Shown in pieces: positions 16,151 to 24,744 of a DNA stretch of 64,000 bases. The number at the start of each line of letters is the position of its first letter. The stretch's first letter is position 1. The notes beneath the pieces were generated by a model, which was not told the origin of the DNA, ran no database searches, and worked only from the letters and a program-made list of their open reading frames with translations. The translations under genes and the position numbers were made by a program. The stretch is from Pelagimonas phthalicica (GTDB lineage: Bacteria > Pseudomonadota > Alphaproteobacteria > Rhodobacterales > Rhodobacteraceae): positions 1,426,001 to 1,490,000 of the forward strand of contig NZ_SOAP01000001.1 in assembly GCF_004364805.1 (NCBI RefSeq), in the 5' to 3' direction.

Positions 16151-16446
16151 CGGCAGGTTGCCGCATTCAATTAACCATTTCAATGCGGAGTTTTAACCTT
16201 GCGTATGATTTCTCCCTATGCGTTTACCGAATGCAAAAATTAGATTCTTTGGGACCCTAAATTCTTCATCTGGTTCACAACTGCCAAAACCCGTTTTTTG
16301 GAAACAATTTCATCCAATTTGAAACAGTGATGCCAAGTGAGAACCCTAACCAGTAATAAATTGGAATATTTCACCCACTTAACGCCACAATTTCTGTCTA
16401 ATTTTAGCCGTAATCGAGCTATCGAAGTCAGCAAGTGGACGTCTGA
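16151..16446. other. AT-rich gap between divergent genes
   Basis: This stretch of about 300 bases is noticeably AT-richer than the surrounding DNA. It contains runs such as ccgttttttggaaacaattt. A 64-codon minus-strand frame (16240-16434) has no ribosome-binding site or family features and is not called. No RNA or repeat structure was recognised. Confidence 0.4.
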
Positions 16447-17550
16447 GTGCAGCGTATTTTTCTAACTGGTTTGGCCCTGGTGCCCGCAATTGCAGCCGCG
16501 CTGCCTTTGTCTGGACTCAGCGTCACGATGAGCGGGCTGGGCAGCGCCTATGCCTTGGTAGCCTCGCTGCGTCCACAGCCGGATCGGGTTAACAGGACCA
16601 CGGGCCGGGCTCGTTCAGACACATTACTGCGCGGCCCCTTGCCAAAGGCTGAGCGAGCCAAACTGCCCAATCCGTCTGCGATATCTCAGGACCTGATGCG
16701 TGCGCTGGCTTGCTCGCAGGAGTATCACATTCCCGGAGCGCCCCTGGACCGGGACACCGCAATCATGCGGACCTTGCAGGGGTTTATGCAGGGATGGAAA
16801 ACGTTGGATTTGGCCAAGCTGTCGGCTGCGCAACGCTCTGAACTGTATCTGATCAACACAATGCTGCGGGCCGATCCCGGTGAAGCGGGGCGCATTGCGC
16901 AACTCTTTGCCCGCCCGGACACGATGTTGGATCTGCGCGACGAAATCGACCTGATCACGCTGCGCCGCGCGGCCTTTGATCGTGATTATGGCGCGTTTCT
17001 GTCGACCCAGGCGATCTGGGAACAGGACCGGGCAGCGGGACCGCTGCTGCGCGTGTTGAAATCCTTGCCGGATGCTGACGTGGATCTTTGGCACCATGTG
17101 GTTATGGAACACGATCTGTTCGACGCAGACCAACAGGCCGCGGCGCTTTGGTGTCTGGAACAGCCCAGTTGCGATCGGGCCACCGTCGCGGGGTATTTTG
17201 GCCGATTGACCCGTGATCAGACCTTGCGCGATCCGCGTGCGCAATCTAATCCCGAGTTTCTGGACCGCATCAGACAACTGATCCAAGGTTGGAATGACGG
17301 AACCTATAAGCTCCAGGAATTGGCGCTGGACCCGCCACACCGGGTGGCGACGCTGCAACCGTTTTTCGATGCCGAACTGGATTTTCTGACAGAGCAGTTG
17401 GGGCAGGCCTGGCCCGCGCCGCATTGCATCTTTGTCAATTTCGAAGGCCGCGCGCCACGTGACCGTAGCATTTGGGACCTTTTGACCGGCACTCTGACGG
17501 CACCACCACGCCAAGGCGACTATTTCGAACCGGCCTTTTCCGGGCTGTGA
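16447..17550 (+). CDS. Exported protein resembling DUF4274 proteins
   Basis: This 367-aa protein starts at a GTG with a probable signal peptide (MQRIFLTGLALVPAIAAALP). The segment LWHHVVMEHDLFDADQQAAA followed by LWCLEQPSCDRATVAGYF (about 217-255) resembles the DUF4274 domain, where a run of helices ends in a conserved Cys-Asp. The rest is helical and unassigned. It is placed just before trmD on the same strand but has normal GC, unlike the orphan gene beside it. No ribosome-binding site is obvious, so the start is uncertain. Confidence 0.5.
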   Translation: MQRIFLTGLALVPAIAAALPLSGLSVTMSGLGSAYALVASLRPQPDRVNRTTGRARSDTLLRGPLPKAERAKLPNPSAISQDLMRALACSQEYHIPGAPLDRDTAIMRTLQGFMQGWKTLDLAKLSAAQRSELYLINTMLRADPGEAGRIAQLFARPDTMLDLRDEIDLITLRRAAFDRDYGAFLSTQAIWEQDRAAGPLLRVLKSLPDADVDLWHHVVMEHDLFDADQQAAALWCLEQPSCDRATVAGYFGRLTRDQTLRDPRAQSNPEFLDRIRQLIQGWNDGTYKLQELALDPPHRVATLQPFFDAELDFLTEQLGQAWPAPHCIFVNFEGRAPRDRSIWDLLTGTLTAPPRQGDYFEPAFSGL

Positions 17551-17610
17551 TCGGGCATGCTTGCCCCACTTGCCTGCAACGGGTAGGAGGGGGCCAAAGC
17601 AGGAATTCTC

Positions 17611-18432
17611 ATGTCAGACAGCACGCCCCCTGAAACAGGTCGCAAACAGCCCCCAAGCAAATCGCATGGTCGCAAGTCGATCCGGCCCACGTTGAAGCCG
17701 CGTGAATTGGTGAGTCACAACCCCGATCTGGCGCGGGCCTGGCAGGCGCATATCATCACGCTGTTTCCAGACGCCTTTCCTGGCGTTCTGGGCGAAAGCC
17801 TGACCGGCAAGGCGTTGAAAGAGGGCAAATGGCAGCTCTCGACCACGGATTTGCGGCTGTTTGGTGAGGGCAAGCATCGCAATGTCGATGACACCCCGGC
17901 GGGTGGCGGCGCGGGAATGGTATTGCGCCCCGATGTCATGGGCCGCGCCATTGACTACACCCTACAGCGCGCGCCGGGCCCGCTGGTTTATCTGTCACCG
18001 CGCGGCAAACGCTTTGATCAGGCGATGGCGCGCGATTGGGCGGCTTTGCCGGGGGTCACGATGATCTGTGGCCGGTTTGAGGGGTTGGATCAAAGGGTGA
18101 TCGAACATTACAACATTGCCGAAGTCTCGCTGGGGGATTTCGTTTTGACCGGGGGCGAGATTGCGGCCCAGGCCATGCTGGACGCAACCGTGCGCCTGCT
18201 GCCGGGCGTGTTGGGCAATGCCGAAAGCACTGTGGATGAAAGCCATTCCGCAGGCCTGTTGGAGCACCCGCAATATACCCGCCCCGCCGAATGGCAAGGC
18301 CGGGCGATCCCCGACATTCTAATGTCTGGTCATCACGGCAAAATCGACACCTGGCGGCGTGAACAAAGCGAGGCTTTGACGCAAGAACGCCGGCCGGACC
18401 TGTGGCAAAAGCACCTTGAGGATAAGGGCTGA
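17611..18432 (+). CDS. trmD: tRNA (guanosine(37)-N1)-methyltransferase TrmD
   Basis: This 273-aa SPOUT-fold enzyme methylates G37 next to the anticodon using S-adenosylmethionine. Diagnostic segments are HIITLFPDAFPGVLGESLTG, the knot region DDTPAGGGAGMVLRPDVM, CGRFEGLDQRVIEHYNIAEV, and LGDFVLTGGEIAAQAMLD. The N terminus carries about 45 extra residues rich in Lys, Pro and Ser before the catalytic fold; an internal start is possible. In relatives rplS follows; here a LacI-controlled sugar operon follows instead. Confidence 0.96.
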   Translation: MSDSTPPETGRKQPPSKSHGRKSIRPTLKPRELVSHNPDLARAWQAHIITLFPDAFPGVLGESLTGKALKEGKWQLSTTDLRLFGEGKHRNVDDTPAGGGAGMVLRPDVMGRAIDYTLQRAPGPLVYLSPRGKRFDQAMARDWAALPGVTMICGRFEGLDQRVIEHYNIAEVSLGDFVLTGGEIAAQAMLDATVRLLPGVLGNAESTVDESHSAGLLEHPQYTRPAEWQGRAIPDILMSGHHGKIDTWRREQSEALTQERRPDLWQKHLEDKG

Positions 18433-18530
18433 GGATCGGCATAATGCCGAGGTCATCTAGCCCGACAAGGGAGTCTGACACCATCAGCGCTCCAATTTTT
18501 ACTTTCCCGGCAAGAAAATTTTTCCTAATA

Positions 18531-18547
18531 TTTTCCGCGCGTCAAAA
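18531..18547. promoter_or_regulatory. Candidate LacI-family operator upstream of the regulator gene
   Basis: TTTTCCGCGCGTCAAAA lies 55 nt before the regulator ATG. Its core (TTT.CGCGCGT.AAA) is shared with the site before smoE at 19640-19655 and has the central CG typical of LacI-family operators. Confidence 0.5.
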
Positions 18548-18601
18548 TAGAGGTTGGAAACATTGACGAACCCCGTCCGGTTTCCTGACAAAGGGGGGGC
18601 G

Positions 18602-19627
18602 ATGGCGAAAAACACGATCCGAAACATGGAGGAGTTCGCGGCCCTCAGCGGCATCTCGCGCCCCACCGTTTCGAAATACTTCAACGACCCGGAAAGCGTG
18701 CGCACATCCACCCGCAAACGGATCGAAGAGGCGCTCGAGAAATACGAATACCGCCCCAATATGTTTGCGATCAATCAGAACCGCAAACTGACCAAGAACC
18801 TTGGGATTGTTGTTCCCTACCTGGCAGATCCGTTCTTTGCCGAACTGGCCCGCAATATCGAGCAGCGCTGTATCGCCGCCGGGTTTCGGCCAACCCTGTA
18901 TAGCTCGCATGGCGATCAGGAGTTGGAAAACGATATTCTCGACAGCCTACGCTCATTGAAACCCGCCGGGGTATTGCTGGCCCCGCTTGGGCGCACATCG
19001 GACCGGGCGATTGTCGAAAAATTCTGTGCCGATATCCCCACGGTGATCTTTGACAGTTTTCTGCCGGATATGGGCTTTGCCTTTGTTGGGTCGGACAATT
19101 GGCAATTTGCCCGTCTGATCGTGGAGTATCTCTGTCGCACCGGCGAACCGCCCAGTTTTCTTGAGATGAAAACCCCGTCAAACCCCAATGCCAACCGGCG
19201 CAGAAAGGGGTATATTGAGGCGATGGAGCGGCTTGGACACGAGCCGCAGATCGTGAAGGTTGACGGCGAAGGTTGGGAGTTCGAAGAGATTGGCCGGCGC
19301 GAAGGCGGCAAGGCACTGGCCGCCGGGCTGTTCAAAAGCAACACGATCTTGTGCAGCAATGACCGCCTGGCCATTGGGTTTCTGGCCGCATGTTTTGAGC
19401 AAAAGATCCGCGTTGGCCGTGATCCGGATTGCCAGATTCGCGTCGCCGGGCATGACGATCACCCCTTTTCCCGCTTCACCTGCCCGCCTTTGACGACCAT
19501 AGCGCAGGACTATGACGCAATTTCCCGCTGCGCGGTTGAGACCCTGTTCAAGGCCATCGAAGGGTCTGAAAACAAACACGAAACGACGTTGTTTGAAGGC
19601 AAATTGGTGATGAGGGACTCCGCCTAA
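18602..19627 (+). CDS. LacI-family regulator of the polyol operon
   Basis: This 341-aa repressor has an N-terminal LacI HTH (IRNMEEFAALSGISRPTVSK then YFNDPESVRTSTRKRIEEAL). Next comes the hinge region EYRPNMFAINQNRK and a periplasmic-binding-type effector domain (LGIVVPYLADPFFAELARNI; ILCSNDRLAIGFLA). The ATG at 18602 follows AAGGGGGGG. It is immediately upstream of the smoEFGK importer in the same direction and corresponds in place to a sorbitol/mannitol-responsive regulator. Shared operator-like sites before this gene and before smoE suggest control of both. Confidence 0.85.
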   Translation: MAKNTIRNMEEFAALSGISRPTVSKYFNDPESVRTSTRKRIEEALEKYEYRPNMFAINQNRKLTKNLGIVVPYLADPFFAELARNIEQRCIAAGFRPTLYSSHGDQELENDILDSLRSLKPAGVLLAPLGRTSDRAIVEKFCADIPTVIFDSFLPDMGFAFVGSDNWQFARLIVEYLCRTGEPPSFLEMKTPSNPNANRRRKGYIEAMERLGHEPQIVKVDGEGWEFEEIGRREGGKALAAGLFKSNTILCSNDRLAIGFLAACFEQKIRVGRDPDCQIRVAGHDDHPFSRFTCPPLTTIAQDYDAISRCAVETLFKAIEGSENKHETTLFEGKLVMRDSA

Positions 19628-19639
19628 ATCGCCCCAAAA

Positions 19640-19692
19640 CTTTGCGCGCGTAAAATTTTAGTTGACGGCGCGTTGTGTTAATTACTACCTTA
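19640..19692 (+). promoter_or_regulatory. Promoter and operator of the smo operon
   Basis: CTTTGCGCGCGTAAAA (19640-19655; TTT.CGCGCG.AAA palindrome) is followed by a TAAAATTTTA palindrome. A -35-like TTGACG (19662-19667) comes next, with a weak -10 (TACCTT) 18 nt later. A repressor bound here would block the promoter. Confidence 0.5.
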
Positions 19693-19724
19693 TTGGCATC
19701 ACATCCAATACAGGGAGGAGACGG

Positions 19725-21008
19725 ATGTTACTCAAGAACGCACTTCGTGCGGCTACCGCGCTTACGCTTGTTGCAGCAAGCGGCGCATCGGCAGAGTCAC
19801 TGACAATCGCGATCGTGAACAACGGTCACATGATCAACATGCAGAAAGTCGCAGAGGCTTATACGGCTGAGACCGGCGTTGAACTGAACTGGGTTTCGCT
19901 GGAAGAAGGCGTTCTGCGGGAACAGGTCACGTCCGATACAGCAACCGGCGGCGGCCAGTACGACATCATCAATATCGGCATGCAAGAGGCCCCGATCTGG
20001 GGTGCTGCCGGTTGGATCGAACCCCTCAACTTCTCGGCAGATTATGACGTTGACGACATCCTGCCAGCGATGCGCAATGGTCTGTCCCACGAGGGCACGC
20101 TGTATGCGGCACCGTTCTATGGTGAATCGTCCATGGTTATGTATCGCAAAGACCTGACCGATGCGGCAGGTGTTGCGATTGGTGACAATGACAGCTGGGA
20201 CAATGTCAAAGCAGCAGCAGCAGCCATTCACGACCCCGATAACGGCGTCTATGGTGCCTGCCTGCGCGGCAAGCCCGGCTGGGGCGACAATATGGCCTTT
20301 ATCACCACCGTGGTGAATTCCTTTGGCGGGGCCTGGTTTGACAAGGATTACAAGCCGACCATCGACAGCGAGGAATGGAAGGCTGCGATCAACTTCTATG
20401 TTGATCTGCTGGGCAACTATGGTCCACCCGGCTCCGAGGGCAACTCGTTCAACGAGATCCTCGCGCTGTATAACGAAGGCAAATGTGGCATGTGGATTGA
20501 CGCCACCATCGCCGCCTCTTTCCTGGACGTTGACGGTGTTGCCTATGCCCAGTCGCCCAATGCCGGTAACCCGGTTGGGGCCAACTGGTTGTGGGCCTGG
20601 GCCATGGCCATCCCGGCTGGATCGCCCAATGCCGAAGCAGCGGCTGACTTTATTCAATGGGCCACGTCCAAAGAATACGTCCAAGCCGTTGGCAATCACC
20701 CGGACTTTGGCTGGGGCTCTGTTCCAACCGGTCAGCGTGCCTCGACCTATGCCATCCCTGAATTCCAGGCTGCTGCAAAATTTGCTGCCGCAGAGCTGGC
20801 AGCGATTGACAGCGCCGCACCAGAAGCGACTGATCTGAAACCTTATGTGGGTGTTCAGTTCGCCGCGATCCCGGAATTCCCCGAGGTTGGTTCGGCTGTC
20901 GCACAGGAAATGGCTGCGGCCCTGTCCGGTGCAAAATCGGTCGAAGACGCCTTGGCTGCCTCGCAAAAGGCTGCTGATGCGATCATGAAAGAAGCTGGTT
21001 ACTACTAA
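19725..21008 (+). CDS. smoE: Polyol ABC transporter, substrate-binding protein
   Basis: This 427-aa family-1 extracellular solute-binding protein has signal peptide MLLKNALRAATALTLVAASG followed by ASA. Binding-domain segments include GQYDIINIGMQEAPIWGAAG and LYAAPFYGESSMVMYRKDLT. It delivers sorbitol or mannitol to the SmoFG permease, judging by the adjacent sorbitol and mannitol dehydrogenases. The ATG at 19725 is preceded by GGGAGGAG. Two hairpins follow the gene, consistent with higher mRNA levels for the binding protein than for the permease. Confidence 0.9.
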   Translation: MLLKNALRAATALTLVAASGASAESLTIAIVNNGHMINMQKVAEAYTAETGVELNWVSLEEGVLREQVTSDTATGGGQYDIINIGMQEAPIWGAAGWIEPLNFSADYDVDDILPAMRNGLSHEGTLYAAPFYGESSMVMYRKDLTDAAGVAIGDNDSWDNVKAAAAAIHDPDNGVYGACLRGKPGWGDNMAFITTVVNSFGGAWFDKDYKPTIDSEEWKAAINFYVDLLGNYGPPGSEGNSFNEILALYNEGKCGMWIDATIAASFLDVDGVAYAQSPNAGNPVGANWLWAWAMAIPAGSPNAEAAADFIQWATSKEYVQAVGNHPDFGWGSVPTGQRASTYAIPEFQAAAKFAAAELAAIDSAAPEATDLKPYVGVQFAAIPEFPEVGSAVAQEMAAALSGAKSVEDALAASQKAADAIMKEAGYY

Positions 21009-21019
21009 GACCCTTGAGC

Positions 21020-21143
21020 GAGGGTCCGGGACACCCGGGCCCTCCGCCAACCAGTCGTCAGATTTGCCTAAGCGCCCCGGCGACGCGTAACGTCCTGATA
21101 TTCGCAACCTAAAGTGACAAGCAAAACGGAAAGACCGTTTTGC
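21020..21143 (+). other. Two hairpins between smoE and smoF
   Basis: Hairpin 1 at 21020-21044 is an 11-bp stem (one wobble) with an ACA loop, around GGGTCCGGG/CCCGGGCCC. Hairpin 2 at 21121-21143 is a perfect 9-bp stem GCAAAACGG/CCGTTTTGC with loop AAAGA, ending 15 nt before the smoF ATG. Neither has a T-run, so mRNA stabilisation or reduced downstream expression is more likely than full termination. Confidence 0.65.
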
Positions 21144-21158
21144 CGGGAGAATAGGATC

Positions 21159-22097
21159 ATGTCTGATAGAAAGCTTCCGCGCCTTCTTCAAACACCCGCA
21201 GTTCTACTGCTCTTGGTATGGATGCTGATCCCATTGGGGATGACACTGTACTTTTCGTTTATTCGCTATGTTTTGAACAACTTGCGCCGTCCGGAATGGA
21301 CGACGCCCAGCCTATCGAACTGGCGTGGCTTCGGGAATTATGAATTCGTCCTGAATTCAAAGGACTTTCTGCTGGCCATCCAAAACAGCCTGTTGATCGT
21401 CTGCAGCATTTTGTTCCTGACTGTCATCCTTGGCGTGCTGATCGCCGTTTTGATCAACAAGGCCTTTGCCGGACAGGGGATCGTCCGTGTTCTGCTGATC
21501 TCGCCCTTTTTCGTGATGCCTGCCGTGAATGCCGTGCTTTGGATCAACATGATCCTGGACCCGGTGCTGGGTCTGCAAGGGATCGCCGTTGGCAGCATCA
21601 ACGACCTGCTCGATGCCCTGCGTGCCGCGCCTTTGGTCGGCGGTTTCTTTTCGCTCTGGCCTGAGCTTGAACCGATTTCCTTCCGCGCCACCCAGACATC
21701 GGCCTATGCGGTGATCATCATGGTGACCTGGCAGTGGACGCCTTTCGCGGTGTTGATCTTTATGACCTCGCTGCAATCCGAGGACCAGCAGCAGAAAGAA
21801 GCCGCCGTTCTGGACGGGGCTGGAACCTGGTCGCAATTCCGCTTTCTGACCCTGCCGCACCTGGCCCGCCCCATTGCGATTGTGGTCATGATCCAGGCGA
21901 TCTTTCACCTCTCGCTCTATGCCGAGATCGAGATCGTCAGCCGCGGCAACGGCAACAAGAACCTGCCCTATCTGATCGGCGAATTCGCCAACAACAATAT
22001 CGGAGCCGCCAGCGCCACAGGCATCTTTGCGGTCATCCTCGCCAATATCGTCGCAATCTTTCTGCTGCGCATGATTGGCAAAAGCTTGATGGAATAA
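21159..22097 (+). CDS. smoF: Polyol ABC transporter, permease (MalF-like)
   Basis: This 312-aa inner-membrane subunit has about six helices. The cytoplasmic EAA loop that docks the ATPase reads EAAVLDGAGTWSQFRFLTLP. The first helix is TPAVLLLLVWMLIPLGMTLY. The ATG at 21159 is chosen because GGGAG lies upstream and the frame before it falls in hairpin DNA. It forms a heterodimer with SmoG. Confidence 0.9.
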   Translation: MSDRKLPRLLQTPAVLLLLVWMLIPLGMTLYFSFIRYVLNNLRRPEWTTPSLSNWRGFGNYEFVLNSKDFLLAIQNSLLIVCSILFLTVILGVLIAVLINKAFAGQGIVRVLLISPFFVMPAVNAVLWINMILDPVLGLQGIAVGSINDLLDALRAAPLVGGFFSLWPELEPISFRATQTSAYAVIIMVTWQWTPFAVLIFMTSLQSEDQQQKEAAVLDGAGTWSQFRFLTLPHLARPIAIVVMIQAIFHLSLYAEIEIVSRGNGNKNLPYLIGEFANNNIGAASATGIFAVILANIVAIFLLRMIGKSLME

Positions 22098-22109
22098 GGG
22101 AACTGACCG

Positions 22110-22943
22110 ATGGCTATCGTTGCTAAACCCTCGAAATTCGCGAAATTTGGTCGGCCAACCCTGGCCTGGATCGTGGGACTGCTGTTCTTTTTCCCGATCT
22201 TCTGGATGGTCCTGACCAGCTTCAAAACCGATGCGGATGCGGTCAAACCGGAATACCTGATCTGGTTCACGCCGACGCTGGAAAACTATCTGAACATGAC
22301 CGAGAATTACGACTATTGGCGCTTTGCCAAGAACTCGGTCATCACCTCCGTTCTGGCCACTGCCTTTACCCTCTTTGTGGGCATCCCTTGCGCCTATGCC
22401 ATGGCATTCAACCCCAGCCGCACAACCAAGGACGTGCTGATGTGGATGCTTTCCACCAAGATGTTGCCAGCGGCGGCGGTGCTTTACCCGATGACCTTCA
22501 TCACCAAAAGCCTTGGCCTGTTTGACAGCCATTTCCTGATCATCCTGGTGCTCAGCCTTATCAATCTGCCCATCGTGGTCTGGATGCTGTTCACCTATTT
22601 CAAGGAAATCCCCAAGGACATCATCGAGGCCGGACAAATGGACGGCGTCAGCACCTGGGGTGAAATCAAGGAAATCCTGATCCCGCTGGCCTGGGGGGGC
22701 ATCGCCTCGACCGCCCTGCTCTGCTTCATCTTCTGCTGGAACGAAGCCTATTGGACCGTGCGCCTCACCACCACGGATGCGGCCACCCTGTCCAAGCTTA
22801 TCGAAGGCAACCGCGCACCCGAAGGGCTGTTTTTCGGACGGCTATCGGCGGTCTCGGCCGCAGCCGTCGGCCCGATCGTTGTGCTGGGTTGGTTCTGTCA
22901 AAAACAACTTGTCCAGGGCCTGACCTTTGGCGCTGTGAAATAA
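22110..22943 (+). CDS. smoG: Polyol ABC transporter, permease (MalG-like)
   Basis: This 277-aa inner-membrane subunit contains the EAA-like loop EAGQMDGVSTWGEIKEILIP. Its N-terminal helix WIVGLLFFFPIFWMVLTSFK is typical of MalG proteins. It begins 12 nt after smoF and ends 9 nt before smoK. Confidence 0.92.
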   Translation: MAIVAKPSKFAKFGRPTLAWIVGLLFFFPIFWMVLTSFKTDADAVKPEYLIWFTPTLENYLNMTENYDYWRFAKNSVITSVLATAFTLFVGIPCAYAMAFNPSRTTKDVLMWMLSTKMLPAAAVLYPMTFITKSLGLFDSHFLIILVLSLINLPIVVWMLFTYFKEIPKDIIEAGQMDGVSTWGEIKEILIPLAWGGIASTALLCFIFCWNEAYWTVRLTTTDAATLSKLIEGNRAPEGLFFGRLSAVSAAAVGPIVVLGWFCQKQLVQGLTFGAVK

Positions 22944-22952
22944 GGAAAGACA

Positions 22953-23957
22953 ATGGGACGTATCGTACTGAAAAACGTGACCAAAAGCTTTGGTGACACG
23001 CAGGTCATTCCACCGCTGGACCTGACCATCGAAGACGGGGAATTCACGGTATTTGTCGGCCCGTCGGGCTGCGGGAAATCCACGCTCTTGCGCATGATCG
23101 CCGGATTGGAGGATCTCACCTCGGGCTATATCGAGATTGACGGGAACGACGCCACCCAAGTGCCGCCATCCGAGCGGGGGCTGGCCATGGTGTTCCAATC
23201 CTACGCGCTGTATCCGCATATGAGTGTGCGCAAGAATATCGGCTTTCCACTGCGCATGGCGAAAATGGATCAGGCCGAGATCGACCAAAAGGTCGAAACC
23301 GCGGCCCAATCGCTGAACCTGATGGATTACCTTGATCGCAAACCGGCGGACCTGTCGGGTGGTCAGCGTCAGCGTGTTGCCATTGGTCGCGCAATCGTCC
23401 GCGAACCAGCCGCCTTCTTGTTCGACGAACCACTGTCGAACCTGGACGCAGCGCTGCGCGTCGGGATGCGTCTTGAGATTGGTGAGCTGCATGAGCGCCT
23501 GAAAACCACGATGATCTATGTGACCCATGATCAGGTCGAAGCCATGACTATGGCGAACAAGATCGTGGTGTTGCAGGCTGGTGTGATCGAACAGGTTGGT
23601 TCGCCTCTCGAACTGTATCACAAGCCGCGCAACAAATTTGTCGCCGGCTTCATTGGCTCCCCCAAGATGAACCTGATCGAAGGGGCCGAGGCCGCAAAGC
23701 ACAATGCCCATACCATCGGTGTGCGCCCCGAACATATCGAGGTTTCCACAACCGGTGGTCAATGGGAGGGCAAGGTCGGCGTGGCCGAGCATCTGGGCTC
23801 TGACACCTTCATCCATGTGCATGGCATCGACGGCTGTGACCCGATGACCGTGCGCGCCGCTGGCGATGTGGCGGTCAAACACGGGGATACCGTCTTTCTC
23901 ACGCCACAAGCGCAGAACATCCACAAATTCGACCAAAAAGGCTTGCGGATCGAATGA
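22953..23957 (+). CDS. smoK: Polyol ABC transporter, ATP-binding protein (MalK/UgpC type)
   Basis: This 334-aa ATPase has Walker [17 protein letters not shown], the Q loop [12 protein letters not shown], signature [16 protein letters not shown], Walker [14 protein letters not shown] and H-loop [11 protein letters not shown]. The C-terminal OB-fold domain ([15 protein letters not shown]) marks the sugar-importer MalK type. Its stop overlaps the smoS ATG by 4 nt. Confidence 0.94.
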   Translation: MGRIVLKNVTKSFGDTQVIPPLDLTIEDGEFTVFVGPSGCGKSTLLRMIAGLEDLTSGYIEIDGNDATQVPPSERGLAMVFQSYALYPHMSVRKNIGFPLRMAKMDQAEIDQKVETAAQSLNLMDYLDRKPADLSGGQRQRVAIGRAIVREPAAFLFDEPLSNLDAALRVGMRLEIGELHERLKTTMIYVTHDQVEAMTMANKIVVLQAGVIEQVGSPLELYHKPRNKFVAGFIGSPKMNLIEGAEAAKHNAHTIGVRPEHIEVSTTGGQWEGKVGVAEHLGSDTFIHVHGIDGCDPMTVRAAGDVAVKHGDTVFLTPQAQNIHKFDQKGLRIE

Positions 23958-24727
23958 CGCGACTGGCTGGAAAAACCGCCCTGATCACAGGGGCCGCGCG
24001 CGGTATCGGCCTGGCCTTTGCCAAGGCCTATATCGCCGAGGGCGCGCGCGTGGCGATAGCCGATATTGACCTCGCTGCGGCCCAAACAGCCGCGGCAGAG
24101 CTGGGCGATGGGGCCGTTGCCGTTGCGATGGATGTCTCGGACCAAGGCAGTATCGAACAGGCGGTTGGTCACACGATCCAATCCCTTGGCCATATCGACA
24201 TCCTGATCAACAACGCCGCGATCTTTACCGCCGCGCCATTGGACGAGGTAAGACGAGCAGATTTCGACCGAGTGTTTTCGATCAATGTGGCGGGTGTCTT
24301 GTTCACCATGCAGGCGGTGGCCAAACACATGATCACACGGGGGCAAGGTGGCCGGATCATCAATATGGCCAGCCAGGCCGGGCGACGCGGAGAGCCGCTT
24401 GTCTCGGTCTATTGCGCCTCAAAGGCGGCGGTCATCAGCCTGACCCAATCCGCCGGGCTGAACCTGATCAAACACGGCATCAACGTCAACGCCATCGCCC
24501 CCGGCGTGGTGGATGGCGAACATTGGCAGGGGGTCGACGCCCTGTTCGCCAAATATGAAAACAAACCCTTGGGGCAAAAGAAAAAAGAGGTCGGCGAGGC
24601 GGTTCCATTTGGCCGTATGGGCACCGCCGACGATCTGACCGGCATGGCCGTCTTTCTGGCCAGCCAAGACGCAAATTACATCGTCGCGCAGACATACAAT
24701 GTCGACGGCGGCAATTGGATGAGCTGA
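23954..24727 (+). CDS. smoS: Sorbitol dehydrogenase (short-chain dehydrogenase)
   Basis: This 257-aa NAD-dependent SDR oxidises D-sorbitol to fructose. The cofactor motif [26 protein letters not shown], and the catalytic Ser...YCASKAAV are present. [20 protein letters not shown] and the C-terminal [15 protein letters not shown] closely match my memory of the Rhodobacter sphaeroides sorbitol dehydrogenase. It overlaps smoK by 4 nt, coupling catabolism to uptake. Confidence 0.94.
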   Translation: MTRLAGKTALITGAARGIGLAFAKAYIAEGARVAIADIDLAAAQTAAAELGDGAVAVAMDVSDQGSIEQAVGHTIQSLGHIDILINNAAIFTAAPLDEVRRADFDRVFSINVAGVLFTMQAVAKHMITRGQGGRIINMASQAGRRGEPLVSVYCASKAAVISLTQSAGLNLIKHGINVNAIAPGVVDGEHWQGVDALFAKYENKPLGQKKKEVGEAVPFGRMGTADDLTGMAVFLASQDANYIVAQTYNVDGGNWMS

Positions 24728-24744
24728 CAGGGGCTCGCGACAAC

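Noticed and set aside
16240-16434. A 64-codon minus-strand frame in the AT-rich gap upstream of the orphan gene
   Set aside because: No ribosome-binding site, no hydrophobic or domain pattern; likely chance in AT-rich DNA.
22842-23936. A 364-codon minus-strand frame opposite smoK
   Set aside because: Shadow of the conserved ABC ATPase; His/Gly/Arg-rich translation with no domain.
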